This document shows positions 51,241 to 60,190 of a DNA stretch of 64,000 bases, piece after piece. The notes below the pieces were generated by a model. It worked only from the letters and a program-made list of their open reading frames with translations, searched no databases and was not told the DNA's origin. Each line of letters begins with the position of its first letter. The first letter of the stretch is position 1. Source of the stretch: a virus. Location of the stretch: the IMG/VR virus record IMGVR_UViG_3300009194_000004, positions 62,001 through 126,000 of that record; one strand, given 5' to 3'. The translations under genes and the position numbers were made by a program.

Positions 51241-51779
51241 CGTCTGCTCCTTGAACCGTGGCAGTTGCTGTGGCAGTTCGAATGACAGACTGACAGATCC
51301 ACGATCTCACCGTTGTGAATGCGTTCATATAACTCGTTCTGAACTGTTTGGATCAGGTCGGATAGATTTGACCGATCAGCATCGTTTCGAGTGGAAATGT
51401 AGGTCGGGTCACCACCGGCGGTTTTCAAGCTGTGTATGCTCTGGCGGTAATTATTGTTCAGTGCTGCAATACCCCACTCTTTATCGTGATCGCCGTTTGT
51501 GTAATTACTGCCAGAATAATGACGCGCGGTGTAAACCTTGCGCATTGAAGTACAACGTTCCGCTTCGGCTTTGATCACGTCAACAACGTTACTTGCATCG
51601 ACATCTCCGGTGTTTGCATCAGTACCCCTATCAAAATGAGACAGTTCCACCAGCGGACTTTGGTCCATGTACTTGTCGTCCCGGGCAGAACCCTTCCACC
51701 ATTTCGCTTGGTCCTTGGCGTACTGGTTGATGTTGTTATTGACAGCCGCGTGAAAATCACTCCGTTTTAAATCAGCCAT
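51237..51779 (-). CDS. Candidate modified-peptide precursor with CHSNCHSNCHGSRSRR end
   Basis: The 180-residue protein begins MADLKRSDFHAAVNNNINQ and has a long hydrophilic, Asn/Asp-rich leader-like body (residues 1-164). The last 16 residues are C165HSNC169HSNC173HGSRSRR: three cysteines spaced by three residues, each followed by His, then a basic tail. Compact C-terminal Cys/His/Ser/Asn repeats next to a SPASM radical-SAM gene are the pattern of RiPP precursors. It starts one base after that gene's stop and overlaps the following gene. It could instead be a small virion protein whose C-terminus is cross-linked. No family name is claimed. Confidence 0.75.
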   Translation of the reverse strand: MADLKRSDFHAAVNNNINQYAKDQAKWWKGSARDDKYMDQSPLVELSHFDRGTDANTGDVDASNVVDVIKAEAERCTSMRKVYTARHYSGSNYTNGDHDKEWGIAALNNNYRQSIHSLKTAGGDPTYISTRNDADRSNLSDLIQTVQNELYERIHNGEIVDLSVCHSNCHSNCHGSRSRR

Positions 51780-51780
51780 G

Positions 51781-52917
51781 TTAGAATACCTCTACAACTG
51801 GGATCGTTTTTGTATCCGAAGTCAGCGCGGACGGCTCTTTCTCATACCGAATGCCTTCCTCACCCATGAACCCATTGAGTACTTCCTTCAGGATGTCCTG
51901 ATCGGTGTTTTTCATGGACCGCATCATGGACTTTGGAGAAGCACAGATATCGCCCTGCCAATTAAGTTGATGACAATCGCCATTACAAACGTCAAATACG
52001 TCACAACTGAAACAGACTTCGTTCAGGGTGCTTTCGGTTGCAATGTTACATCCACGTCCTTCCGAGAACACGATATCTGAAATGGTTTGATCCAAGGTTC
52101 CGAACGTCGTCTCAGGGGCGCCATTGGGACACCCGCCAATGGTACCATCGGCGTTCAGGGTTAGAATCTTCTGTTCGCATTCCCGACTACGGCACCCGGA
52201 AAACGTATTGAATACAGTGCTGGTCAGCAGGCTTTCTAGGAACATGTTCAAGATCTTTTCGTACGCCTTGTGTTCCAACGTCTGTTCCCACATTTTCAAG
52301 AACCACGCGTCCAACTCCAGATTGGTAGGAAAAATACCGGTGTTCTCACGGGCGTTACCATTCTCAGTGATGCGTTCAAAGTTGATGAACGCAACCCCAA
52401 GGTTGGTCATCTTGTTGATCAAGTCGATTGGCTCAACATCCATCAGGTCTTTGGACACGCAAATCATGACCGTGACGTCTATGCCTTCGGCCACTAACTT
52501 ACGGACGTTTTCTTCCCACAGCGCTTCTTGGTTGCGGTTCCCTTGCCAACGGATGCTGTAATCCCAGGATGTCCCGATTGAAGTTCCTGCCACTTTCTTC
52601 AGAAACGCCAGTCGGTCATCTGTCAGCTTATACGTCAGGTTGGTTTGAATACCCCATGTCAAGTTATCCCAGAGTCCATCCAGCTCATCGTAAACCTTTT
52701 CCATTTTGTCCAGCGGGCAGAGCATCGGCTCGCCACCATGGAACGAGATGTTGGCGGAACGGAAGGTGGGGAACTGAGCTTTCAGTCGGTGAAAGAAGTC
52801 AATGGTGGCATCCGGGTCAAACCAACCCTTCTTCCCGTTGGTACCACTTGTGAAACAGTGCTGGCAGTTTAACTGGCAAGTTTCGGTAGTTTTCAGGTAG
52901 ACCATTAAATCACGCAT
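51781..52917 (-). CDS. Radical SAM/SPASM maturase adjoining the precursor-like gene
   Basis: ATG 52917 (MRDLMVYLKTTETCQLNCQHC) is chosen (CGAGGA upstream) because the in-frame extension to 53094 would overlap the fibre gene. The 378-residue product has C14QLNCQHC21 (radical-SAM), SANISFHGGEPML (GGEP), and the SPASM region GCRSRECEQ...GGCPNGA plus VCFSCDVFDVCNGDCHQ (Cys302-315) and a further Cys325. It is the closest in this window to anSME/RiPP-type SPASM maturases. It heads the operon and probably installs the first modification in the CHSN-type peptide. Confidence 0.9.
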   Translation of the reverse strand: MRDLMVYLKTTETCQLNCQHCFTSGTNGKKGWFDPDATIDFFHRLKAQFPTFRSANISFHGGEPMLCPLDKMEKVYDELDGLWDNLTWGIQTNLTYKLTDDRLAFLKKVAGTSIGTSWDYSIRWQGNRNQEALWEENVRKLVAEGIDVTVMICVSKDLMDVEPIDLINKMTNLGVAFINFERITENGNARENTGIFPTNLELDAWFLKMWEQTLEHKAYEKILNMFLESLLTSTVFNTFSGCRSRECEQKILTLNADGTIGGCPNGAPETTFGTLDQTISDIVFSEGRGCNIATESTLNEVCFSCDVFDVCNGDCHQLNWQGDICASPKSMMRSMKNTDQDILKEVLNGFMGEEGIRYEKEPSALTSDTKTIPVVEVF

Positions 52918-52974
52918 GGTACGTCCTCGTTTATTTCTAATGAATGTCGCTACTGTACAATCATGACCATAAGT
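52918..52974 (-). promoter_or_regulatory. Likely promoter region of the first radical-SAM unit
   Basis: This A/T-rich gap of about 57 bases lies between the fibre terminator hairpin (52975-53005) and the maturase start. It contains minus-strand TACTTATGGTCATGATTGTACAGTAG and the ribosome site CGAGGA. No exact -35/-10 set stands out. Because the terminator isolates it from the upstream fibre gene, the operon must start here. Confidence 0.4.
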
Positions 52975-53005
52975 AAAAAAAGCAGCAGTGGGCTTACACC
53001 CACTG
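52975..53005 (-). terminator. Terminator overlapping the fibre stop codon
   Basis: On the minus strand CAGTGGG-TGTAAG-CCCACTG is followed by CTGCTTTTTTTA. The hairpin covers the TAA stop of the 309-residue fibre gene. It separates the tail-fibre transcript from the radical-SAM operon. Confidence 0.85.
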
Positions 53006-53923
53006 TGCCGGCCAAACGACCTTCCAACCACCGTTGACGTAGGCTTGCAGTTGATTGTTACGGACCCGCAGACTGGTCTCGTCTGTAGAACCAATTCGCA
53101 CGTAACGCCCGTCGTGGTGATTCACGTTCGGGTTAGCGTGGGTGGCAAGTGCGACACCCACGGCGTGTGGTGACATGTACCGGGTTTTGGTGGACATGTC
53201 CGCCGCCTGGGTATCCGTGGCCATTTTGTAGTTTTCGACGTCCCCCAGTCCCACCTGGGCCTTAGTAACCTTGTGTGGGTTGGTGCCGTCTTCCATGTGG
53301 TCGACCAAGCGGTTCTCGACTCGGTTTCGATCTTCGGCTGCTTCTTCAAACAACATCAACGCGTAGGCACGCGTTTCATCGTGAAGTGCTTGGTCACCAG
53401 CCATGATCGCCTGAACAATCCGTTCCAGTTCGGTGACAACCGGCTCAAACCCATACAGTTCCCACAAGGCGTGCAGGTGGCCAGCCGCTGGGTACTCGTT
53501 AGGCTTGCCGATGATGTTGGCCCACTCCACGGGCCGATCTTCTTCAGCCAGTGTGTCGATCACCTGCTGGAGTGCGTCGGTTGAAACTGCAAAGTCTCCA
53601 CCCACTACCTGGTAATCCAGGAACACACTGGTCGAAACATTGGGGTTAACAACGATGATCGCCCCACAGACTTCCAGACCGCTTCGGGTCGTGGCCCGTT
53701 CGTACAGGTAAGTGGCGATATAATCATCGCCCTTACGAAGCTCTGCACCTGACACATCCCGGAGGACCATGTCGCGGGTGTAGAACCCGCCGTAATTGGG
53801 AACCAAGACCCGGTAGTTACCGGTGGTCACGGCGGCGTCCAGATCGTGTCGCTCGCCCAGGATGCGGTTATCCGGATTCCGGCCCGTCAAATCCAACGGG
53901 TATTTGTTAACAATGAGTGACAT
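52994..53923 (-). CDS. Tail fibre protein with NPH repeat (309 residues)
   Basis: The N-terminus (SLIVNKYPLDLTGRNPDNRILGERHDL) and following beta-rich region resemble those of the neighbouring 548-residue fibre. It includes DGTNPHKVTKAQVGLGDVENYKMAT, the widespread phage tail-fibre repeat, and MSPHAVGVALATHANPNVNHHDGRYVR. The C-terminus is short (QLQAYVNGGWKVVWPAQWV). Lower part of a trimeric fibre is likely. Confidence 0.75.
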   Translation of the reverse strand: MSLIVNKYPLDLTGRNPDNRILGERHDLDAAVTTGNYRVLVPNYGGFYTRDMVLRDVSGAELRKGDDYIATYLYERATTRSGLEVCGAIIVVNPNVSTSVFLDYQVVGGDFAVSTDALQQVIDTLAEEDRPVEWANIIGKPNEYPAAGHLHALWELYGFEPVVTELERIVQAIMAGDQALHDETRAYALMLFEEAAEDRNRVENRLVDHMEDGTNPHKVTKAQVGLGDVENYKMATDTQAADMSTKTRYMSPHAVGVALATHANPNVNHHDGRYVRIGSTDETSLRVRNNQLQAYVNGGWKVVWPAQWV

Positions 53924-53939
53924 TTAGACTTCTCCGAAG

Positions 53940-55586
53940 TTAGGCTTCAAGTTGGGCGGACGCGTCATCGAATGCCGCAATCAGGGTGTCCGTGACGTCT
54001 TGGGCACCGGCACCGACGGTGGGAATCGGTGTCCGACCACTTCCACGGGTTGGGTAGTACAGACCAGGATCGGGCAGGAACTGACCTGTCGGTTGACGCA
54101 CTGGGATGAATGTAATTCCTTCAGCGGGAACGTTGGTCACATCCAGTGACAGTTCCATGACCCGCTCAGCGCCGGTACCGGTGATACCCAACATGAAATC
54201 CCGCATGGGCGGGATGCCGTTCAGTGTGGTTATGTTTACCGTTTCGTTTGTCCAGTCGGCTTCAATACTAACCCACGCTTTACGTCCATCGGGTCCTGGT
54301 ACGCTACCAAGCATGTGAAGGGGTTCGTCGGTTTCACTGAGGTGATAAAACGGCAGATGTTCATCGCGTCCGAAACTGTCTCCAGAGGTGAAGTCCCAGG
54401 TATACGTTGCGAAATACACAAATTGCGTGTACATGTCGTCCTTGATGTCACCATACGTCATGTTCTCCAGCATTTGGGAGTTAGCAGCCGTGCCCAACAG
54501 GATGTCCTGTTTCAACCCTTCGAGGGTCATCCCAAATGTCCGGTCGGTGTCGTAAGCGGTACCATCGACCCGGAGGTAATTCTGCAAGATACCGTTGATG
54601 GTATCCATGCTGATTGCGCCGATATCCGCAGCGGTAATTCCGTGGGGGTTATTGGTGTCACTGAAATGCGGTTCCAGAACCTCGTCCTTGAGGGCTTGGA
54701 TGACCACCTCTACCAGATACGGGGTCATGTACCGGTCGTTACGGGTCCCGTCATACGCTTCGCCCGGTGTGGCGATTCCGAAGTTCTGTACTAGCGAAAG
54801 ACCTACGTCGGCTTTATCAGTACCGTGGGGGTTGTCGGCGTTCAGGTGTTCGTCAATTTCCCGTTGTACAGCTGCCCCTACAGCAACGTCCGTCGACTTC
54901 GGTGACATATAACGGTCACTGCGGAGTCCTTCGGCTGCCTCGGTCTCGTTGGCCATCGGGAAGTTTTGTACGTACTCCAGCCCCACCTGTTTCTTGGTGA
55001 CCATGTGAGGGTTGTCCCGACTGTTCATGTGGTCGGTTACAGTCCCCGCTTCCGTATCACCCAGTGCACGATTGATATCACCGATGGCTTCAACCACTTC
55101 TTCGAAACCGATCAGTTCACCGGTGCCCTGATCGTGTGGGATCGGTGGGAACAACGCCGGGAGTGTGTCAATCTGACTCCATGCGCGAGTCAATGGGTTG
55201 ACAGCTTTATTCGACAGCTCTTCCAATACGGCTTGATCTGAGAAGCCCCAGTGACCCCCGATGGTTTGGTAGGTCATGGACACAATACCACCGATATCGC
55301 GACTCAGGAAGCGCAGAGAACCTGCCAGAGCCTTACCGGTGTTGTTGGAGCCTTCGGGGAAATAGTGACCAAAGAGAAAGTCACGTCCTTCCTTATACAG
55401 ACGACCAGTTGCTTGGTCACGGATCTCAAACGACTCCACGTAAAACGGAGCCGCCTGAGGGATGATGAAATAATAGTCATCCCGGCCAGGGACCTGCAGG
55501 GTCTGCAACTCCCCATCGATTTTGTTTGCCGGGTTGGTACCGTACGGGTCGAACTCGTACAGTCCCGTGGTGTTTACAGTAGCCAT
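53940..55586 (-). CDS. Long tail fibre protein with NPH repeats (548 residues)
   Basis: ATG 55586 follows AAGGAGAGGTC. The N-terminal virion-binding part (LYEFDPYGTNPANKIDGELQTL) is paralogous to the 309-residue fibre. Three copies of the fibre repeat follow (NSRDNPHMVTKKQVGLEYVQNFPMA; NADNPHGTDKADVGLSLVQNF; DTNNPHGITAADIGAIS), along with MSPKSTDVAVGAA-type linkers. The C-terminus is mixed beta. It differs completely in design from the collagen-like fibres, so the phage carries at least two fibre systems. Confidence 0.8.
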   Translation of the reverse strand: MATVNTTGLYEFDPYGTNPANKIDGELQTLQVPGRDDYYFIIPQAAPFYVESFEIRDQATGRLYKEGRDFLFGHYFPEGSNNTGKALAGSLRFLSRDIGGIVSMTYQTIGGHWGFSDQAVLEELSNKAVNPLTRAWSQIDTLPALFPPIPHDQGTGELIGFEEVVEAIGDINRALGDTEAGTVTDHMNSRDNPHMVTKKQVGLEYVQNFPMANETEAAEGLRSDRYMSPKSTDVAVGAAVQREIDEHLNADNPHGTDKADVGLSLVQNFGIATPGEAYDGTRNDRYMTPYLVEVVIQALKDEVLEPHFSDTNNPHGITAADIGAISMDTINGILQNYLRVDGTAYDTDRTFGMTLEGLKQDILLGTAANSQMLENMTYGDIKDDMYTQFVYFATYTWDFTSGDSFGRDEHLPFYHLSETDEPLHMLGSVPGPDGRKAWVSIEADWTNETVNITTLNGIPPMRDFMLGITGTGAERVMELSLDVTNVPAEGITFIPVRQPTGQFLPDPGLYYPTRGSGRTPIPTVGAGAQDVTDTLIAAFDDASAQLEA

Positions 55587-55678
55587 GACCTCTCCTTACA
55601 TGGTGTTTGGGCTGGTAGGCTGATCAATGGTTTGAGATCATAAGATTGACGCTTAACGCCTTAAACGAGGACATGCCT

Positions 55679-56926
55679 ATGTACAGTCTACACAGCGCTC
55701 ATGTGCGGGTGGATCGTCGCAACGACCGTTGGGAGAAGAAAGACCTTGCCAACACCACTCTGCTTTCTTTGCGTAATGACTACGATGAGATCTGGTTATT
55801 CATCGACCATTACAGTTTTGACGCACCCCGAGCGTTGTACTTTGGGGACGTCATTCAACAAACGTACGACGACCCTAACGAACTCACACTCACCGAGTGG
55901 TTGTCGCAGGTTGGAAACCAAACACTTCCGTTCCGGGCCACAGTTCCCCGACTCGATCCCAGTTACGTGAAATACGCACACGCTTGGCAACTCGGGTACA
56001 CATTCACACCGGTGGGCGACCCGGGAACCGTCCAGCAAGGTGGTAGTCGGTTTGACAAAACCGATCTGAAAGTTTACAAGGAAGGGATGGATAACGACTT
56101 TGTCGGTAAACACGCCATTTTCAGTGTAAACGGTTTTCACCACATCACCGATTACGGACCGGACGGCGTGTTCGTTGTGGGCGGTAACCATTCATTGCGT
56201 CACGCCAACGACAACCAAATCGGTCTATTGTCGTTTGAGGACATTGGTGAGATCAAATGCGTTCCAATCACCGATGACATGGTCACCGGAAACCAAGGCG
56301 ACGTACCGCTGCGCAAGGGCGCTTACGTCACCATTCCGGACCACATCGACATTGAGAACAAAACCACACTGCTCGTCCTGGGTGGTTATCTTCAAGTGCT
56401 GGGTAAGACCTACACCCGAGTGAGCGATCGAACGTATCGTATTCAACTGGAACAATTGAACCTTTTGGAACGGTACTACGACAGTCGTCCGTATTTGGAC
56501 TTCAGTTCATTGGGTCTGGATGTTAATGACGATAATCCGACCATGGTAAGTATCGATGAGTTTTTCCAAGACGATACGCTTCGCGCTTACCTAACGCTCC
56601 CTCAGAGTTTCTTGATCGTAGTGGACGCCGACAGCTTCTTCCAAGAACTGGAACCGCTGGAGCGATCGGGGTTGCCGGGTCGGTATTACGCACACACCGA
56701 CTATCACCCGTATCCCGTGGTCGGCGCGTACGGACGCACCTTGGAATACCACACCCTTCAAGAAGACGGTACATTGGTATTGGCAACGGTTCGTAACCAA
56801 CGCCATAATTACGACTTCTATCGTCAACCGTGGATGACTAACGAGCGGGTGGATTCGGGCCGATACCCCGAATGGCCGCATCAAGAAGGAGAGGCATACA
56901 CCCGTCTGATCGGGGTTGAGAAGTAG
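55679..56926 (+). CDS. Probable virion protein (415 residues)
   Basis: ATG 55679 (MYSLHSAHVRVDRRNDRW) has GAGG at 8 bases; alternative ATG 55673 and TTG 55646 are less well placed. The product has several beta-rich segments (YVTIPDHIDIENKTTLLVLGGYLQVLG) and no recognised motif. It lies divergently from the long fibre and ends in a bidirectional terminator, so it is probably co-regulated with the fibre/baseplate genes. Confidence 0.6.
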   Translation: MYSLHSAHVRVDRRNDRWEKKDLANTTLLSLRNDYDEIWLFIDHYSFDAPRALYFGDVIQQTYDDPNELTLTEWLSQVGNQTLPFRATVPRLDPSYVKYAHAWQLGYTFTPVGDPGTVQQGGSRFDKTDLKVYKEGMDNDFVGKHAIFSVNGFHHITDYGPDGVFVVGGNHSLRHANDNQIGLLSFEDIGEIKCVPITDDMVTGNQGDVPLRKGAYVTIPDHIDIENKTTLLVLGGYLQVLGKTYTRVSDRTYRIQLEQLNLLERYYDSRPYLDFSSLGLDVNDDNPTMVSIDEFFQDDTLRAYLTLPQSFLIVVDADSFFQELEPLERSGLPGRYYAHTDYHPYPVVGAYGRTLEYHTLQEDGTLVLATVRNQRHNYDFYRQPWMTNERVDSGRYPEWPHQEGEAYTRLIGVEK

Positions 56927-56930
56927 CGAC

Positions 56931-56969
56931 GACATAAAGCCCGCCTCGAAGGCGGGCTTTATTATGCCG
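56931..56969. terminator. Bidirectional terminator of the RCATAAA/TTTATGCCG type
   Basis: GACATAAAGCCCGCC-TCGAA-GGCGGGCTTTATTATGCCG lies between the convergent ends at 56926 (+) and 56976 (-). AAAGCCC/GGGCTTT pairs beyond the GC core, giving efficient termination in both directions. Confidence 0.9.
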
Positions 56970-56975
56970 TTGGGA

Positions 56976-57659
56976 TCAGTCCTTACCGGAGCTTCCAAAG
57001 CCCTTATCGCCACGTTCGGTGACGGTATCGAACTCGTCCACCCATTGTGGATTCACCGGGTAGCATTTGGTGACCACATACTGCGCCACCCGCTCACCCG
57101 GTTGGATTTCCATGACCCGGTGAGTTTCGGTTTCATGACGATTCCACAACGCCAGTTTCAGCTCACCTTGGTAGTCGGAGTCAATAACCCCAACCAAGTT
57201 ACCCAACACCACGCCTTTACACCCCAAGCCACTGCGCGGTAGGATCAGACCCACAAAGTTAGGATGACCCAGATGCATGGCAACCCCGCTGTGAACCGTT
57301 GCCATTTCACCGGGTTGGAGGATCAGTGGTTCTTTACCGACGTAACGCAGGTCGTACGCTGCGCTCCCCGACGTGGCGTGACCCGACTCTTTGTACCGCC
57401 ACTTGATCTGAGCGGCGAGTGTCTCGTCCATACCTTCAAAGGCTTCTTCAACGAAACGGGCTTTTGGGGTGACACACTCCACGTTGATAATTTGGGAATA
57501 CGGGTTTCCCTCCACCAAGTGTTCGGCGGGGGTGTCCAACACGGAAGTCAGACCGGAGGGACGGGGCTTGCGTTTCAGGGTCACCGAGTTTTCATCCTGG
57601 TGGACTGTGGTGACTGTCACGGCGTCTTTTTCAGTGAATTCATCGTTGTCTTTGGACAT
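56976..57659 (-). CDS. dUTP diphosphatase with N-terminal extension
   Basis: ATG 57659 follows GAGGAATCGAACC. The 227-residue product has the trimeric dUTPase motifs in order: SGSAAYDLR (97-105), PRSGLG (141-146), GVIDSDYQGE (157-166, with the catalytic Asp), and the C-terminal Gly-rich RGDKGFGSSG (216-225). The first about 90 residues form an extension not needed for catalysis. It removes dUTP to prevent uracil incorporation. It precedes no DNA polymerase here, but is adjacent to the SbcC-like ATPase. Confidence 0.9.
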   Translation of the reverse strand: MSKDNDEFTEKDAVTVTTVHQDENSVTLKRKPRPSGLTSVLDTPAEHLVEGNPYSQIINVECVTPKARFVEEAFEGMDETLAAQIKWRYKESGHATSGSAAYDLRYVGKEPLILQPGEMATVHSGVAMHLGHPNFVGLILPRSGLGCKGVVLGNLVGVIDSDYQGELKLALWNRHETETHRVMEIQPGERVAQYVVTKCYPVNPQWVDEFDTVTERGDKGFGSSGKD

Positions 57660-57670
57660 GGTTCGATTCC

Positions 57671-60160
57671 TCAGGCTATGGTTACGTGTTGGTTGTAGGT
57701 TTGTGGGACGGTGATGTTGTTGGGGTCCAAGACACAGATCTCGGCTTGGTTGAACGCCCCGTGTACGGATGAGAAGTGGGAGATGTAGAAGATCTGGTTG
57801 ACCTGACCCAACTCCATCATGCGGTTCAAGAACGGAATCAGGTTCTGACGGTGTTGCTCGTCAAAGGTACTGCCAAACTCATCCAGGTACAACGGGTAGT
57901 GGGAGATGTTCAAGAACTTCATCACCAGCAGTTTGAACGCGAAGTTCACGATGTCCCGTTGGGAACTGGAACCCAAAGCGATGTCTGGGGCCGTGACCGA
58001 CCCGTTGTTAACGTCCAGTGGGAACTTGTACGTCAGTTCGTCTTTTTCCATCGGGGACGGCATGACTTTCATTGGGTACGTCCAAATCTCATCACTGACG
58101 CTGTTGATGAGTTTCACCACCACCTGCATGAACCCCATTAAGTAACGACCAATCAACCCGTCGGTGGGGCCGAGGGCCTTCACCAAGGCCTGATACTCTT
58201 TTTGGGCCGTGACGCTCTGGTCGTGTTGGGTTTGTATCTCACGCAGCACCCCTTCACGGACTTCCATCCGCGATAGCGACTCTTGTTCCTGAGCCAGCTG
58301 TATTTGCAAGTGACGGGTCTCTTCGGAAATGGCGTCCTGATACAGCGACTCCCGGTGCGTGTCCATGTCTTTAAAGAACGCTTCCAAATCCGCAATGGTG
58401 CTTTCCATGGCTTCTTTGAACCGAACCCGGTTGCGTTTGTGCGCGTCCAGTTCTTGAATTTCACGACCCAGTGTGCGTAACCGTTGGGTGGTGTTCTCGA
58501 TCTCCTGTTCCAGTTGCTTACGGTGACGGTCGGTGCGGGTCAAAGCGTCCCGATCAATGGCATCCACGTAACGCAAGCGGTGTTCGATCACCTCCACTTC
58601 TTGTTTGAGTTCGTTGAGTTTGTTCAGGTTCTGCATGGCGTTGTTCCAGGACAACGCGTCGTTGAGATAATCCTTGGGCTGGCGGAACATGATTTTGTGC
58701 TCAACACACACGTCCCAAACCGGCGCAAACCGTTGGTTTTCATTCACCAACTTCCGGAACGCCCGAACGTACGTCATGTACTCCTCGAACTTCTCTAGGT
58801 ACTCCTTGAGGTGTTCCATCTCCTTTTCAATCGCCGCAATGCGGGGACCACGTTCATCAATGGCTTGTTGGATGGCTTTGACTTCGGTTGGGTTCACCCC
58901 CGGTTGGAAGTCGTGTTCACAGTTCGGGCAATGAACCGTCTCACACCCTTTGAGTCGTGACAACCGCCGCGCATCAGTGTTCTGATCGTTGTCCAAGGCC
59001 AGATGGGTTTTCTCCAAGTGCCGGTACCGCTCGTGGGCCTCTTTACCTTTCGCACTACTGAAACGCTCGTCGGCGTTGTTCGGGATAGTCTGAATCAAGT
59101 TGACCCATTCGTCGAATACTTGTGCCAACGTCTCATGCGGACGACGGTCTTGGGGAATGTCCACCAGCGGGAAGATGCCTTGATAGTGATCCACGGCTTG
59201 TTTGGGTTCGAGCATCTGTTGGCTCAGTGACTTGACCTGTTGGCGCAGATCGTTGATTTGGGTCTCACTGAGTTCCGTGTCACGACTGGGAGCTTGTTCG
59301 TTGAGCTTCTGAAACTCCTCGGTCATGCGTTCCAACAACGTTTGCTGGCGACGGTACTCCTCGTTCTGTTCCGCACAGTACGCCTCAAACGCCGTTTCGT
59401 CTTCCAGTCCCGGAATGGCGTCCGGCAGCTGATAACGCAGTAGTTTCTCTGCCCGATCTGTCAGTGTCTTCAGATGATCACCCACCTCCCGTTCGTCCCG
59501 GTAATTCGATTGCACTCCGGCCTTGCGCTCTTCAAACAGCCGATCGAGTTTGGCGGTGAGTTCTTTGATGCGGGTTCGGTGATGACTCAAAACGTTGTCA
59601 TCCGGTAGATCGTGATTCTCCTGACCCATACGCTTGGTCAGATGCTTCACCACGCCCTGCTGGTCTCGATGGGCCGTCTTGGCTTTATGGAACACGTTAA
59701 AGGCAAACCCCAAATCCACCGGCGCCAGACGGGTGAGCCACTCCCGACGTTTGGCCGTGCTCAGGGAGGTAAACGGGGTGATGCCCACCAAGAGGTTATG
59801 GATCTCTCGGTTAAGACCGAACTCGTCCCACACCAGCTCCTTCTGAACCGCAAAGGTGTTGCCCTTGTTCAACTCCTCACCGTTCTTGACGAAGGAGTGA
59901 TGGCCCGACCCGCCAGTGTACTCAGACACCAGTTCGTAATTGTCGTTCAAGTTACGCAGTCGCACTTCTTTACGACCACCTTTCGCAAACCCACTGTGGT
60001 GTGCAGGGAGCGGGGTAAGTTCTTCCAGGACCGACGACTTGCCCGAACCGTTACTGCCGATCAACAACTGCAGGTCCTGTTTCGGTCGGAACTCAAAACG
60101 TTGAATGTTCGACAACATCAAACGCTTGTACTTTTCCAACAGCAAATAAGTAATGCGCAT
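57671..60160 (-). CDS. SbcC/Rad50/gp46-like recombination ATPase
   Basis: ATG 60160 (MRITYLLLEKYKRL) is chosen over an in-frame upstream start at 60211. At 829 residues: Walker A GSNGSGKS (35-42), long coiled-coil arms, a central zinc-hook CPNC (HCPNCEHDFQPG), and C-terminal ABC signature region ALGSSSQRDIVNFAFKLL with Walker B/D-loop YPLYLDEFGSTFDE. This is the T4 gp46-type ATPase subunit that works with an Mre11-like nuclease in end resection and recombination. The nuclease partner is not in this window. Confidence 0.9.
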   Translation of the reverse strand: MRITYLLLEKYKRLMLSNIQRFEFRPKQDLQLLIGSNGSGKSSVLEELTPLPAHHSGFAKGGRKEVRLRNLNDNYELVSEYTGGSGHHSFVKNGEELNKGNTFAVQKELVWDEFGLNREIHNLLVGITPFTSLSTAKRREWLTRLAPVDLGFAFNVFHKAKTAHRDQQGVVKHLTKRMGQENHDLPDDNVLSHHRTRIKELTAKLDRLFEERKAGVQSNYRDEREVGDHLKTLTDRAEKLLRYQLPDAIPGLEDETAFEAYCAEQNEEYRRQQTLLERMTEEFQKLNEQAPSRDTELSETQINDLRQQVKSLSQQMLEPKQAVDHYQGIFPLVDIPQDRRPHETLAQVFDEWVNLIQTIPNNADERFSSAKGKEAHERYRHLEKTHLALDNDQNTDARRLSRLKGCETVHCPNCEHDFQPGVNPTEVKAIQQAIDERGPRIAAIEKEMEHLKEYLEKFEEYMTYVRAFRKLVNENQRFAPVWDVCVEHKIMFRQPKDYLNDALSWNNAMQNLNKLNELKQEVEVIEHRLRYVDAIDRDALTRTDRHRKQLEQEIENTTQRLRTLGREIQELDAHKRNRVRFKEAMESTIADLEAFFKDMDTHRESLYQDAISEETRHLQIQLAQEQESLSRMEVREGVLREIQTQHDQSVTAQKEYQALVKALGPTDGLIGRYLMGFMQVVVKLINSVSDEIWTYPMKVMPSPMEKDELTYKFPLDVNNGSVTAPDIALGSSSQRDIVNFAFKLLVMKFLNISHYPLYLDEFGSTFDEQHRQNLIPFLNRMMELGQVNQIFYISHFSSVHGAFNQAEICVLDPNNITVPQTYNQHVTIA

Positions 60161-60190
60161 GTCGTTACTTTCTCTATTTTGGCGGTTAAT

